DNA of 64,000 bases from Xanthostigma xanthostigma (Eukaryota; Arthropoda; Insecta; Raphidioptera; Raphidiidae): NCBI GenBank assembly GCA_963575645.1, contig OY754464.1, positions 71,212,948 to 71,276,947 of the forward strand. Reading direction: 5' to 3'. Below are positions 28,857 to 41,402 of the stretch, in pieces. The notes below the pieces were generated by a model. That model was given only the letters and a program-made list of their open reading frames with translations. It was not told the DNA's origin and searched no databases. Position 1 is the first letter of the stretch; each line of letters opens with the position of its first letter. A program made the position numbers and the translations under genes.

Positions 28857-29776
28857 CTAGCGGTCCCGCCCGGTTTCACCCGGGTGCAAAAGAACGAATG
28901 GGGAAAGAACGGACATGAGTACGCACATTCATCTTAGTTTAGCGAGATGAATGACGTGTCCAAAGTTTTTGCAGTTTTCGGCAGTTCCCTGCTTTGTTAC
29001 TTATTTTTAACTCAAACCTCCGTTTTTGATGAAAATATGTACATGTATGTGTCATCTACTGTCGAATAAATATAAATGTAAAGAGATGTATACTGCAAGC
29101 AGAATAAAAAACACAACTTTAACCGTTTATAGATGGCTCTAAATACTTTCACGTTTTGCTAAAAAATACAATGATAAAAAGCAGTATTTATACTTTTTTT
29201 AAGTAATAAATTTCTTTAATTGTAATTAATAAAATATAATAAATATTTAATTGAAAATACTGTAGGAAAATTATTTTTATATAGGTACCTATAGTTAACA
29301 GTTTTCAAATGAGCTATTAATTAGATTTATTTAATTTTTATTAGTCGTAAATAAAATCAAAATAAATTAATTTGTAAGCCTTAAAAGAAAGAAATGTAGA
29401 AAATAAAAAAAATAAAATAGAAATATATTCGCCCAACGTGGGGCTCGAACCCACGACCCTGAGATTAAGAGTCGCATGCTCTACCGACTGAGCTAGCCGC
29501 GCTTGTGAATGTACAACACTAATATTGAAATATTTAGTTAGGGCATTTCACCTGAATAGAAGCATATGACAGACAAATTTTGAGATACATTTTGCAACAT
29601 TTTTCATTGATGCTCCGCTCCTATTGGTCATAGCGTGATATTATATAGCCTATAGCCGTCCTCGATAAGTGGGCTATCCAACAAAAAATATTTTTTTCAA
29701 TTCGAACCAGTAGTTTTTGAAATTAGCGCGTTCAACCAAACAAACAATCTCTTCAGCTTTATATATTAGTAGTAGA
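28857..29776 (-). mobile_element. Non-autonomous Helitron B carrying tRNA-Lys
   Basis: Reverse orientation: A|CTAGCGGTCCC at the left is the complement of the 3' end, and the 5' end TC lies at 29775-29776, followed by T. The body matches copies A and C. It has extra sequence between tRNA and 3' end (29000-29150) absent from the others. Confidence 0.85.
29430..29502 (-). tRNA. tRNA-Lys(CTT)-like gene in Helitron B (best preserved)
   Basis: Seventy-three bases with the cloverleaf parts of tRNA-Lys: TAGCTCAGTCGGTAGAGC D-arm, loop CTCTTAA with anticodon CTT, and T-arm GTGGGTTCGAGCCCCAC. One acceptor mismatch and one anticodon-stem mismatch are visible. T runs follow on the minus strand. It may be transcribed; charging is unproven. 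Confidence 0.7.
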
Positions 29777-30263
29777 TTGTAGGTAACTAACGGACTTGCC
29801 TTTTTGCGAAATTCACAAAATCGCCTTAAGAAGTACTATTGTAAAAATCTATATGGACATATGCATTATGTATGCATGCATTTTTGCATTTTGTCTGGTA
29901 ATGTTGACATGAAACAATTGTGATAAAATAAAAATGATCAGTAGTACAATTACTTCTTACTATTGTTGATTACTCATTCGAATACTATCAGAATAAATAA
30001 TCATGTAGGAAGTCTAGTGTTACAATAATATGTGAATAAATTTGCATGTTGCTGCAACCATTTGGTAGCTGATTCACTGCACATAACAATCTCGAGGAAA
30101 TGTCAAACAATATTGGGTCACTAAATTTTGATCTCTTTAGTCTGCACGATGAAGAAATTGCATTTTGACGCAACTACAGGGCAAAACAAACACAAATGAA
30201 AGACGTTACGAAAATAGATAAACGGAAATATCACATTTTTTATTCTAATGCAAATTAATTATA

Positions 30264-30749
30264 CAGTGTAACCTCTTTATAACGAATCTCAAGGGACCGA
30301 GCATTTTTTTTCGTTATAATGAGTTTTCGTTATGTGGAGGTAAGAAAGAAAAATAACCAAATTTCGCTTAATTAATTTATTCCAAACTTTGCCTGACGTT
30401 TTTTGCTATGCGCGAATATTTGTTTTGTATTTTAATAAGTATCTTATGCATATATGTCTAGGGATGTGGTGGAATAATCTTCATTAAACAATAGAAATTT
30501 TTTGATAAGTTTGGCAACATCAAGTGCTTGTTGAATAGTTGGTGATGATTCAGAATCGTTCTCTTTACGTCTGTAAATATTTGCTGACGCCTAAATATGA
30601 ACATATTTCTTCGTAATAGAGAATGGCTGTTGCGCTATAAAGAGGGTATTAATGTATGGGTTTTAAGGTAAACCAACCAAATTGTAAAAATGTCGACGTT
30701 ATAGGGAGTTTTTCGTTATAACGAAGGACGTTATAAAGAGGTTAAACTG
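30264..30749. mobile_element. Pogo/Tigger-type MITE
   Basis: TA-flanked ends CAGTGTAACCTCTTTATAAC and GTTATAAAGAGGTTAAACTG, with a second CGTTATAA repeat further in on each side. Typical pogo-derived MITE ends; interior non-coding. Confidence 0.85.
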
Positions 30750-30812
30750 TAGTTGTCTGAAATTTCGAATATTTTTATTTAAAATGATTGTCTCGACGTC
30801 AGTATTTGTAAA

Positions 30813-31530
30813 TCTATACTAATATATAAAGCTGAAGAGTTTGTTTGGTTGGATGAACGCGCTAATCTCAGAAACTACTGGTTCGAACTGAAAAAAAAAA
30901 TGGTTTTGTTGGATAGCCCATTTATCGAGGAAGGCTATATAATATCACGCTACGACCAATTGGAGTGGAACATCAATGAAAAATGTTGTAAGATGTATCT
31001 CAAAATTAGTCCGTCCGACAAATATTATCAGGTGAAATGCCTTAACTAAATATTGCTATATTAGCGCCTCATGTTTACAAGCCCGGATAGCTCAGTCGTT
31101 AGAGCGTAAGACTCTTAATGCCAAGGTCTTGGGTTCAAGCCCCTCGTCGGCGAATATGTTTTAATTTTTTTTTTTCTACATTGCTTTCTTCTAAGGCTTA
31201 CATTTCAATTTTTTTAAATTTTATTACGACTAATTAAAATTAAATAAATCTAATTAATAGCTCATTTGAAAACTGTTACAGCTATAGGTGTACCTATATA
31301 AAAAAATTTTTTTTTTTTCAATTAAATATTTATTATATTAAGAAATTTATTACTTAAAAAAAGTATAAATACTGCTTTTTAACGACAAAATTTTTTGAAC
31401 GGTAACTCCGATCATTATGAAGTTTGGACACAACATTCATCTCGGTAAACTAAGATGAATGTACGTACTCATGTCCCTTCCTTCCCCATTCGTTCTTTTG
31501 CACCCGGGTGAAACCGGGCGGGACCGCTAG
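30813..31530 (+). mobile_element. Non-autonomous Helitron C carrying tRNA-Lys
   Basis: A|TCTATACTAATATATAAAGC and GGGACCGCTAG|T, with the hairpin CACCCGGGTGAAACCGGG before the end. Colinear with A and B. An open frame at 30849-31049 is repeat sequence only. Confidence 0.87.
31081..31152 (+). tRNA. tRNA-Lys(CTT)-derived sequence in Helitron C
   Basis: D-arm TAGCTCAGTCGTTAGAGC, loop CTCTTAA (anticodon CTT) and T-arm TTGGGTTCAAGCCCC. Several stem positions differ from copy B, and the acceptor 3' half is eroded to GTCGGCG. A T run follows. Confidence 0.62.
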
Positions 31531-31559
31531 TCATAAATAATTTGATCAAATTAATCAAA

Positions 31560-32260
31560 TGATATATACGCATGAAAACATGAACAGATTTACGATATTT
31601 GGAAAAATATACAAATATCTCAGACAGGCTTAATATTGACGTGTCTTATAAAAAAAAGTACGCTTAATATATAAGGCCGACCCGCAAATTTTTATCTTGA
31701 TTAGTTTAGACGCTATGACGGTTTAAAATGTATAAAGAATAAACAGTTAAAAATTGGCTATATCTCCGAAACCAAAAAAGATACATGGTTGCGGATGGGT
31801 GGAATCGATTCAGAATGACTTTTTCTATAAGTGTGCATAATATCAAACGAAACAGAGTCAATTTATTTTTCAACAATTTTTAAATTTTGTAAGACAGAGT
31901 TGTAGCCTTCTTACTTTTTCCGTTTTTAAGAAAACCCAGAAATCTGTGGATATTGTTTACAAACGACTAACAACCGAGGTTATTCTTACAGAAAAAATCG
32001 TGCTTAATCTATTGTGTCCACTCCTAGCTCGGTATTATTAGCTGTTGAGAAGTTATTTTTTTAATTCTTCTAAAATAAAATAAATAAATAAATAAGTTAT
32101 TTTAACACATCAAATTTCCACATTCATTTTTTGAACATCAATTTTCAATGCTTAAAATTCTCTTTTTGCAATTCTGACACACATTTCAAAAGACATCTCG
32201 TTCGTCAAAATCGGTCCAGCGGTCTAGGAGGAGATAGCCGTACAGAAATCTGCTGGCCTA
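31560..32260. repeat. Dispersed repeat of unknown class
   Basis: The end 32100-32250 matches 15297-15425. The rest (for example ATATCTCCGAAACCAAAAAA) has no partner I can see. No open frame. Confidence 0.45.
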
Positions 32261-32816
32261 TATAGATTACGCAATGATCTTTCGTCAACGTACAAACTAT
32301 AATAACCGGTAACCGGCAAGTCTATGTGTCTACATGTTGTGCTGCAGGGTAATAATTATATCTGTCACATCACACAACCTGACTTCACGTACAAAATCGG
32401 AAAAACGAAAAAAAATTAGATCAAGGCAGGCGTTTAAATGCACGGTGATTGTATAACATAAAATCGAATCGATGAGAATTTATGTGTTGTAGGTACGCTT
32501 TCATTGACAAGTTTAATTGCACATTTTTCTTTGAATTCAATATAGGTAAATAAGTAATGTTTTTGTCACCATCAAATTAAAATTTTTAATTAATTATAAG
32601 TCTGTAGCTAAAGTAGGGTTATGTAGTTTTCTTTCAGTGGTAATATTAATGAATATAACAAATCATAGTGTCTGCATTTCTGTTTGAATAAAAAAAAATG
32701 ATAAGTTGAGTTTTCTATTTACTGTAGGACATAAATGCTTTGTTTGTATGAGGCTAACAATGACTTTAAGATTCTTAAGTTCGATATTAACAGCGGTCCA
32801 TGATCGCATATAGTTT

Positions 32817-34085
32817 TAAAAAAAACTAAAAAACACGCTTTATATCAAACTAAAAAGTGAAAAATAAATATAGTTTAAAAGTAAAAAATATTATTTTAAA
32901 ATAAGCTTAAAACAATAATGAATAAAAAAATACAAGTATTATTGTGAAAAAAGCGTGGGCCGCTCGATGTACGAAAATGTGGAAAAAGCCCCCGACGCTT
33001 TTTTCATAAAAATTTAAGCTTATTTTAAAAAAATATTTTTGACGTGATAACGTCTTATAAATTGATGAATCACCAATCTTATAAATTGATAAAACACCGA
33101 CTGCATGCACGAAAAAGTGTAACGTAACGTTCCTAACGTTCGTAACGCGTAACGCGTAACGTTCCACCTGACCCTGTGCGTGCTTTTTGCTAATTTCTCG
33201 CTCAATTTAAATCAGATCGGTTTGAAACCAGTCTTAAACGAAAGAGGAGAACATTTTACATAGATTTCGTATAACAGAATTTGCCTAAACAGTTTTTTTA
33301 TACAAATTTATATAGAAAAATAGCTGTATAAATGCAATGTTGTCTAATGCATGGCGCATCGCGGTCGGTCGTCTTTGTTTGCCGTACATGGAAATTAGAA
33401 AATAACGTATGTTTTGTCTTAACATGAAAACGGCTGCATTTCTAATGTTTAATTCAATTTTTTGACATTAGTATTTTGTGAAATGCAACGCCTTCTAAGT
33501 TAAGTATTGGAATAACTAATTATTATTAGAACATAATACTTTGACAGTGTTGCAAACGTCACTTTTGACATTTCTTATCATTCCGACACCAAGGATAAGC
33601 GGATTGAAACCAAATTTTGGGAGAATGTTTGATATGCAAATATGAAGTGGCCTATTGTTTTTGGGGAACATCGACGCATGCGTAAAAGAATATATCTCTT
33701 ATAATGATGTTTTATATAATAATAATATAGTTTTTAAAACGGTTTTTACTCTATCTATTTTTACTAGAAATTTTTGTAAATTTTTTGGGGAAAATCGACG
33801 CATGCGCAAAAGAGATACATGCCATAGTTGTTTTTTATATAATAATAGTGTACTTTTTATAGTGTTTTATTATTCTACTTAATAAAATTTACCTAAATTT
33901 GAAGCGAAAGATGCAATATCATAGATTCGAATTATTATAATTATTATATAAATTTAGGTTATGTATTACGGAATACGTTATCACGTAAAACTATCGTCCG
34001 TAAACCGACTTTACAGACAACCAATTTTTTTTTACTTTTTAGTTCGATATAAAGCGTGTTTTTTAGTTTTTTTTTAAACTATATT
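32817..34085. mobile_element. Long inverted-repeat element with nested repeats
   Basis: CTAAAAAACACGCTTTATAT near 32826 mirrors ATATAAAGCGTGTTTTTTAG near 34050. It contains an inner palindrome (32906-33045, AAAATAAGCTT and complement), an AACG-rich patch, and a tandemly doubled part of the ACCATTCC family (33600-33880). Confidence 0.6.
33118..33175. repeat. AACG/GTAACG-rich short repeat patch
   Basis: Repeated TAACG units in close succession, the kind of subterminal motif array often seen in hAT elements (compare 38174-38517). Confidence 0.55.
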
Positions 34086-34138
34086 TTTCAACTAGACATT
34101 AAAATAAAATATATTTAGCTTAGTGTGTCCACGAACGC

Positions 34139-34570
34139 GCCTCTTTTTCCATTCCAACCCACAAGTGGGGGGATTGGCACTAGTTTAGGTCAAAATTTAC
34201 ATTTCAAAAATTTTCAATAATGTTTTCGTTTTGAGGACCCCCGAATCCAAAAAACATATTTTTGGAAAAAAACTGTGCGTCTGTAAGTCTGTGAACACGA
34301 TACAGGTCAAACGGATGAGAGGATTAAAACCAAATTTTAGGAGGATGTTTGGTATGCAAATATGAAGAGCCCTATTGTTTTTGGGAAAAATCGGCGCATG
34401 CGCAGAAGAGATATATGCTATAACGGTGTTTTTTATATAATAATGGTATACTTTTCATAACAGCTTATTACTCTGTTTATTTTTTTTCAAGAAAGTTTGC
34501 TTAAAAAAATTTTTTCTAAACTTTTTGTTTTGTAGATCTGTCGGAAATAAATTAGTTAAGCATGCTTTGA
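34139..34570 (+). repeat. 'ACCATTCC' repeat family
   Basis: Shares GAACACGATACAGGTCAAAC, GATGTTTGGTATGCAAATAT and ATCGGCGCATGCGCAGAAGA with copies at 41403, 46247 and 51455. The 5' end forms a hairpin. No protein, no clear terminal repeats; class unknown. Confidence 0.75.
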
Positions 34571-35118
34571 TTAATTTTTACATGACGTGGAACGTATTAT
34601 GTAGGTAACCATGGCAACGAATAGCAAATATCATATTGAATACTAGCAATTACCCGCGTTGCCTCACGTGATATCAGATATTTTATTTTGTTTATTATAA
34701 TAAAATGTCAACATTTTTGAAGTTGGAATGGTCCCGTCGCCCAATTGGCTGGAATTTTTTATGTATGTTAGTATTGATGTTTAAAGGATAGCTGGAAAAA
34801 AATAATCATCGTAGGACGTAGATATAATATTTATCCATATAAAGAATGCTAATACGGACGTTTGCCTTGTAACAATGTTGACCCCTGATGTTCATTGTTG
34901 TCCATAGATTGCTGTACAGCTTAATATGTAATGCTAAAAGTAGATATACAATATGATTCCATATGTCAGTGTGTATTTTATACTTATTTATTTCCCAATA
35001 TCTTAAATGTCACTTCAGTTATAATATAAGCACGTTGAAGTACTTATTCCAGCACTACCAATAAATTATATCCATAAAAAGTAATCCAGATATTTGGATC
35101 CGGTTCATAAATATCATT

Positions 35119-36080
35119 TTCTTCATACCTCGATCGAAAGTGCATACTTTCAGCATCAATTGCAAGGTAGAAAATCTAACATGTGGGATTACACTAGTGT
35201 CCGACCGAAATTTCGGTTTCGGCCAAAAAACTGGTTTCGGCTTAGTTTCGGTTTCGGCTGTCCATCCGGCCGAAACTACGGCCGAAACCGAAACTACATT
35301 CGGGAGGTTTCGCGCTGAAATGCGGTGCAGCTGCGAGCGACGAAGTGTCTTTTATGCCTGCGCGCTCCGCGTTTTTTTTTTTAGTTTGAAAGAAAACTTT
35401 TTTTGTTTTGATACTTTTGATTGAAGTACTTATTATTTTCATTAAAAATATTTATTTAGTTGTTGTATTTGGTAGGTAGGTACTTATTAATTTTAATTTT
35501 ATTGTAGTTCGTTAACAAGAGTACCATACAAAATGACCAAAGTTTAGAAGAAATAATTTTGTTCTTAAGATGTGTAAGAGTGTTTTTTTTTTTGTTGTGT
35601 GTACCTATACCTAAACATATTTATTAGATAAATACTTTTTACTAAAAAGTAATTTTGTTTTGTAGCTTCTATTTTATTTCATAATATTAAAAAAAAGTAT
35701 ATTTATTTGTGTTTTCTAAATAAGGGGGGTAATTATATGATATGATAAGTTAATGATTAGTTAAAATATCATAGGCTGAATGATTAATATGTGATTAATT
35801 GAAAAATTAAAAAAATAAATTATAAAGCCTGATTTTGATAATGTTTAATTAATTTTTCCCACGAAAACATGAAGTTTCGGTTTCGGCCGTAAAACTAGTT
35901 TCGGTCGGACACTAGATTACACGCACTGATGCGGGAAGTAGGTACATACGTTCGGGCGGCAGTAAAGAAAAAATAACCTATCAACTGTTGTTTAGATGTC
36001 GTTTCCATAGCAACCCTATTACATTTTAGCTAATAGTCGCGAACAGCTATCATTCATTGAACAAGAGCAAAACCGCTGGT
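35119..36080 (+). mobile_element. Repeat family 4, copy 1, split by a hAT element
   Basis: Starts TTCTTCATACCTCGATCG and continues after the insert with GTTTCCATAGCAACCCTATT and TAATAGTCGCGAACAGCT, shared with 58296-58636. The right terminus is not clear in this copy. Confidence 0.65.
35195..35914. mobile_element. hAT element with perfect 8-bp duplication
   Basis: GATTACAC at 35187-35194 and 35915-35922 flank ends TAGTGTCCGACCGAAA and TTTCGGTCGGACACTA. Subterminal GTTTCGGCC arrays occur at both ends. Interior AT-rich; reading frames near 35140-35440 are array sequence. Confidence 0.88.
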
Positions 36081-36435
36081 AAAGGCTAGTTTTTTTCGAT
36101 ATGATAAAATCTAGCGGATGTTTCTCATTTAAATAATAATCTTCCATCCTATGTAATGTGTGTATATAAATAATATAAATGTTAATGTCAAACTACATAA
36201 TTAGTCGAGAAATCGTAGATAAATAAATGCGAGGTCATATTAATAAATGTCCATTAATTAAAAACTTATGTTAATAGACATAATAACAACATTACTAATG
36301 TCAACCTAGAAAACGGATGCTACAAATATGCCATATGATGTTTATGATATAAATGTATCTATTTAGAACTTTTTAAAGAATATTAAAAATGGAAATATCA
36401 AAAAACAGCTGTGTGGTTTTAAGAAACCACGACGC

Positions 36436-36761
36436 AAGTGAAACTTTTATTGGATTGTAGGCATTGGATTGTAGACACTTATCCATCACGATTAATTATA
36501 AACAACAATATTCACATGAATACACGAATAAAAGCATGTAAACACTGTACAGCACTTGCCCGCATGACAGACTGACTATGTGTTATACATACTACACGGT
36601 CAGCTGATGCTAACCATGGGCGCCGCCATATTGGCCTTGGCTGCTCTACCGAGCGCCTACTCCGAGCGCCTTTCACTTTACCCCTACTCCGCGGCCGCCT
36701 GTAATGCGACATGCAACAGACGGCCAGAAAAATTCGGGGCGATAGAATAAAAGTTTCACTT
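36436..36761. mobile_element. Short TIR element with GC-rich interior
   Basis: AAGTGAAACTTTTATT at the left mirrors AATAAAAGTTTCACTT at the right. The interior (36600-36720) is unusually GC-rich for this window (GGGCGCCGCCATATTGG). No target duplication identified. Confidence 0.6.
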
Positions 36762-36794
36762 TAATAATTATTATGAGTGCCGTACTACTATTAA

Positions 36795-37275
36795 TCTAAA
36801 TATATAAATGGAAACCGTGACTGACCGACTGACTGATTGATCTATCAACGCACAGCTCAAACCACTGGACGGATTGAGCTGAAATTTAGCACACTGATAG
36901 TTATTATGACGTAGGCATCCGCTAAGAACAAATTTTTGAAATTTCAGCCCCTAAAAGGGTGTAACGGGGGTTCAAAATTTGCATGGAGAAATCATATAAG
37001 ATGTATCAATTCGAAAATGCGCAGGATTACTCCTGTGAACAAATAAATAAACACGTGTTTTATGCTTTTCCAAAAACAACCCCTTCAGAAGGTGAAGAGG
37101 TAAATAATTTAAAAATCAACATGGGTGTCAGTTTCAAAGTTTGTCAGGACGTTGAACATCAACAATTTTGAAATGTATTAGGGGGTCTACGTCGAGAAAG
37201 GAGTAGCTCTGCCAAATCATGGAAATTAATCCGTGTTTCGTCTCAATCGCGTGCGAAGTCGCGGGTAACGGCTAG
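36795..37275 (+). mobile_element. Non-autonomous Helitron, third family
   Basis: A|TCTAAATATATAAATGGAAA at the 5' end and GCGGGTAACGGCTAG|T at the 3' end, with a GCGTGCGAAGTCGC hairpin before it. The interior GAAATTTCAGCCCCTAAAA is typical of insect Helitrons. A 62-codon frame at 36983 is not supported as a gene. Confidence 0.82.
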
Positions 37276-38163
37276 TAATTTTTAACACGGGCGGTAGAAA
37301 GACTTTTGCTATACCATCACCTTTATCAAAAAATTATGGGAAAAACTTAAAAAGAAAATTGAACCGTTTAAGTGCTCTAAGCGTCAATAATTTTTTTAAC
37401 AAAGCATTATACGTGTTTATTCAACTCATGCGCGTTATTCATGTTTTATCATGCCTAAAAACCGAACCCTAAATAGCCATTTACCGACTGGTGACAATTA
37501 CTTGTCATAACTCAATGAAGATTCCTACTAGCTCGGCCATTGTGGAGTAATGAAAATAAACGTAACTATTTTCTGAGTCGTAACGAAATAGTAGGTAACA
37601 ACAACTCCGTTATTACCCATTGAGACTAAAATTGAGAGGCCGAATGTTTTCGACATGGACTTTATTCATAACCGGCTAACCTCAAACCAAAACATTGAAT
37701 CTTGCTGTTTGGTGCTGTTAGTATTGACAGTTTTTTTTATAAAGAAATAAATAGATATTTACAACATCTCATTATAATTAAAACTTGAATAACGCGCAAT
37801 TGTTGAATAAAATTATGGGCGCAACTTGTAGGCTAAGTCATGACCTGTCAGCGCCATGAATGACTTAGACTACTAGTTACGCCAATAACTATTAAAGCTT
37901 TATTAAAAACAGTATGTTCTCAACGCTTTTTCGATGCGTTGATAAATTGTGAATGAACGGATTGCACGTACATTGTAATCGATATAGGATCTGTTGTGTT
38001 GCGAAAACTAGGTCTTGACTGTCAATAAACGGTTGGGCGTAGCATCTGTGAATGGCAATGACTCAACAAACGAATGCTTTAAAATACCTCTATATTTGCG
38101 CTCACACGATGCGTAAACACAGAATTATCATACACCTTACCGGACGTGTAATTTCAGAGCACA
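37276..38163. other. Intergenic, nothing recognised
   Basis: AT-rich sequence without convincing coding or terminal-repeat signals. Confidence 0.35.
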
Positions 38164-38173
38164 TTTACCATAC

Positions 38174-38517
38174 TAGAGCTGTAACAAACCCTATGTATTC
38201 GTTACTGAGTATCGGGTACATCGTCTGACTCGAAGTAACGAATCGTCACTTACAAATTCATTACGTTACTCGTATCTGTCGTATCCATGTCAATTCGACT
38301 CGTTTGATGCGGTTATACGTTATACGAACGAAGTCATACCGTATCACGTATGCGACGCGCCTCGATGCGCGATGGTACATGCTTGATGCTGTTAGTACAC
38401 GATTGTATGTCGTATGAAAAGTAACGAGTAACGTAACGATACGAAAGTAACGGGTACTGGTTCTTTAAGTAACGAATACATACGGGTACACAATTTCTCG
38501 TTACTTTTACAGCTCTA
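38174..38517. mobile_element. hAT-like MITE with GTAACG arrays
   Basis: TAGAGCTGTAAC and TTTTACAGCTCTA are inverted ends. TTTACCAT (38164-38171) and TTTACCAC (38518-38525) look like an 8-bp duplication with a small offset. Subterminal AGTAACG repeats on both sides. Confidence 0.7.
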
Positions 38518-38576
38518 TTTACCACACCAAGTAAACGGACCGCTTCTTCAATTTTATCATTCCAGCTCACAAGTGG

Positions 38577-38818
38577 AGAAAATGCCTTTTATACTCCTCT
38601 ATACTACTCACTTTTTTTTTCAATTTTTTCGAAATGGTGGAACAATATGAAAAAAATAAGAACTAATTTTCTTTCTATTGCTATTTGTTTTTAAACAAAA
38701 GCTAAACGCAAAGCTATATAGAAAGAAAATTAGTTTTAATTTTTTTCGTACTGTTCCACCACTTCGAAAAAATTGAAAAAAATCCTAAGTATAGAGGAGA
38801 ATAAAGGGCATTTTCTGA
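38577..38818. mobile_element. Short palindromic MITE
   Basis: AGAAAATGCC ... GGCATTTTCT with arms of about 100 bp, including GGTGGAACA and TGTTCCACC, around a centre near 38698. No coding capacity. Confidence 0.75.
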
Positions 38819-39798
38819 CAAAATTTGGTGAGTGACACATTTAAAAAAAGTGGTTAAAAAATGATTTTCATATAATTTTTTTTTTATTTTAACATTAACC
38901 TTGAATCACTTATGACGGAGAGAATTTATCGAAAAATCATAAGAGACCTTTTTGGTTGAGCGTTCAATTCCCTACAAAAACATCTACTGATTGCTGTACG
39001 TTCATTTATTTCTGAGAAAAAAAATTAAATGTAAAAAGTGAAAAGATTCCATGTTATTTAAATGGAAAATGCATCATTTCGGCTCGGTTTAATATCAAAA
39101 TTAAGCGCATTTTTGGTGTAATACTTTTTTTTTAGGACAGACTAAAAATTTGGGGGTGGACCACAAAAAAAAACAGCTTGGGAAATAACGGACACCCTAA
39201 TATACATTCACATTTCTGATTATTTAAAGATAAATAAAAAAAAGCTTGTCATCCAATTTGTTCGGAGTCAAGTTGAGTGCAATACAATAGACCAGTAATT
39301 TTCGACATAAAAATCAAAATGTAAATAAATATTCGCAAGTCAGTTTAATTTTTGTTACAGGTCATTCCCCCTCCCTCGCCAAAAGGAAAATAATGATTGG
39401 CACTTACTTTGTGACTTATAACAAAACAAGAAATATTTGTAACTGTCACGGTTTTAAAGTTTAAGCATTCTGTAAAATATTAAAAAGGCGGTATCTCAAC
39501 ACTGACAATGGTTTGATTCAAATGTCTACATGCAATTTTATTGACTGATCTAAAACTTCCCAATGTCCTAATTTAATCATATATATAACATAAATTATAA
39601 TTATTTCAACGTGTAACGAAATCTTTCATTAAAGATTTTTAATTTTATTTATATTTTTATAGCTTCTACTCAGTTAACAGTTTTGTATTCATTTCAGTTA
39701 CGGTCCAAGCTAAAACCGTGCAAAACTTTACACTGCAAAAACTTTATTTTTTAATTTAACAGAAGAATATATGATGACAAATATCAAATCGGCGGTAA
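38819..39798. other. Intergenic, nothing recognised
   Basis: AT-rich, no coding signal. Possible unrecognised repeat pieces. Confidence 0.35.
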
Positions 39799-40098
39799 AC
39801 TAAAGGATTCTTTGCTAGATTTGCCTATTAGTTTTTTAGCTCTGGTTTTCTTGATTGCTGATATGTGCTCGATTCACACGAGACATCTTTTAAGCTAGTT
39901 TTGTGAATAAATCTGATGCTCGTGTAGTGATAGCCATGTTGCTGCTTGTTCATACCTAGCAGCGGACCTAGCAAAGAAAAAAGCTCATGTTCTAAATTTT
40001 AAAATCTATCTTGTGAGCTAGCAGGCGAGCCCGCAATGACGTAGCTTCCAGCCTACTTCAAGCAGTGTTTCAGCAGCTTTCTAGCCTCGTGTGCAACT
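39799..40098. mobile_element. Harbinger-type MITE, copy 3 (truncated)
   Basis: Colinear with 28380-28795 with deletions: GCTAGATTTGCCTA, CACACGAGAC and CTAGCCTCGTGTGCA are kept. The left terminus is missing. Confidence 0.7.
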
Positions 40099-41402
40099 TT
40101 TTTTTTATTGGCAGTATCTCGAATATGGCTCAACACTACTTGATGTAATTTATACAGATTATAGAGAAGTATCATCGTCTGCTTTGCTTTGTTTGCATAT
40201 CTCAAAGATCTCATATTTACGGTCTGCCTGGTATACAAAAAAAAAAAAATTGCACGGCGGATGATCAAAATTGTAAATAATTGATACTTTTCTATACATA
40301 AACTTCATCATTCGAGAAACAAAAGTTGATACAAATAATTGACTTGGTCTGCTACCGTTTAAACTCAATAGTAAGACTTTAATAGTAGTTGTCCAGTAGA
40401 CTTTCGCACGGTCAGAGCTTAGACTACTATGTAATTGACATGTTCTGCTGTAGTACTGCAGTTATTGGACATCAATAAAATAATGATAATAATCTCGCAC
40501 CAATTAAATCTGTTGAAATATCAATTAAAAAACTGAGTTACTTTACGAAGAATGCAAAGCATATTAATGTTCAAATCCCGTATATTTTTTTAATTAGTTT
40601 TAATTTTTTTTCTTTTTAATATACTAAACCAAATCTATTATGTAATTTTATTTATGATAAAATTAGAATATTTTCTGCAACTAAGAGGATCAATTGTGGT
40701 ATTAATTAAAAAATATTAGTGTTTCAGATCCAGCAATTAATATCAATATCATTTCAAATCCAGGTCCATTATCTTCTTAACATAATAATGATTAAATTAA
40801 AGATCAACACTGCATTTATAGATACCAAGTTTTTAATTTGAAATTTTTTTCAGTAGAGCTGACGTAAAACTAAGTAATATATTCAGAAGGGCACTATGTG
40901 CTTCCCAATAGAAGGCAATTCACTTCAATTTAAAGTTTTCAACTTGAAAAGGGAGACTAATCCTGTCTTAATTGCTGAATAATTGGCTCTAAAATGTATT
41001 AGTTTATCTTATAATGAACTACTGAATGTTCATAATATCAATATAAATAAAAAATACGATAAATAATTACAAAAAAATTATACATACTGGTACCTTAATA
41101 TAGCTATATATATTTGATAGATAATTACAAGATCTACAAAAATTAATCAATAACTGTAGAGGTAAATCGTTTTTACGAATCAATTTATTGGACTACATTC
41201 TAATATTTATTACCCAGACTAGCTTCAAGCTATCTAAAAGTATAGACATATGGAGTAAATTTTAGTCAAGTTCAAACTTTTTATTGATCGTTCTCAAGTT
41301 ATGGTTAAAATAATTTATGTGCAATAAATATTATGTTTTCATCGCTGGTAATGACAAATTTTCAAACTAACACATCTGTCTACCGAATTAAAACTAACGT
41401 TT
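40099..41402. other. Intergenic, nothing recognised
   Basis: Long AT-rich stretch, no repeat partner or gene that I can support. Confidence 0.35.

Noticed and set aside
30849-31049. 66-codon frame MDERANLRNYWFEL
   Set aside because: Part of Helitron C body, shared with other Helitron copies where it is broken.
35140-35424. Frames rich in 'FGFG' and 'RFRPK' motifs
   Set aside because: Translation of the GTTTCGGCC arrays at the end of a hAT element.
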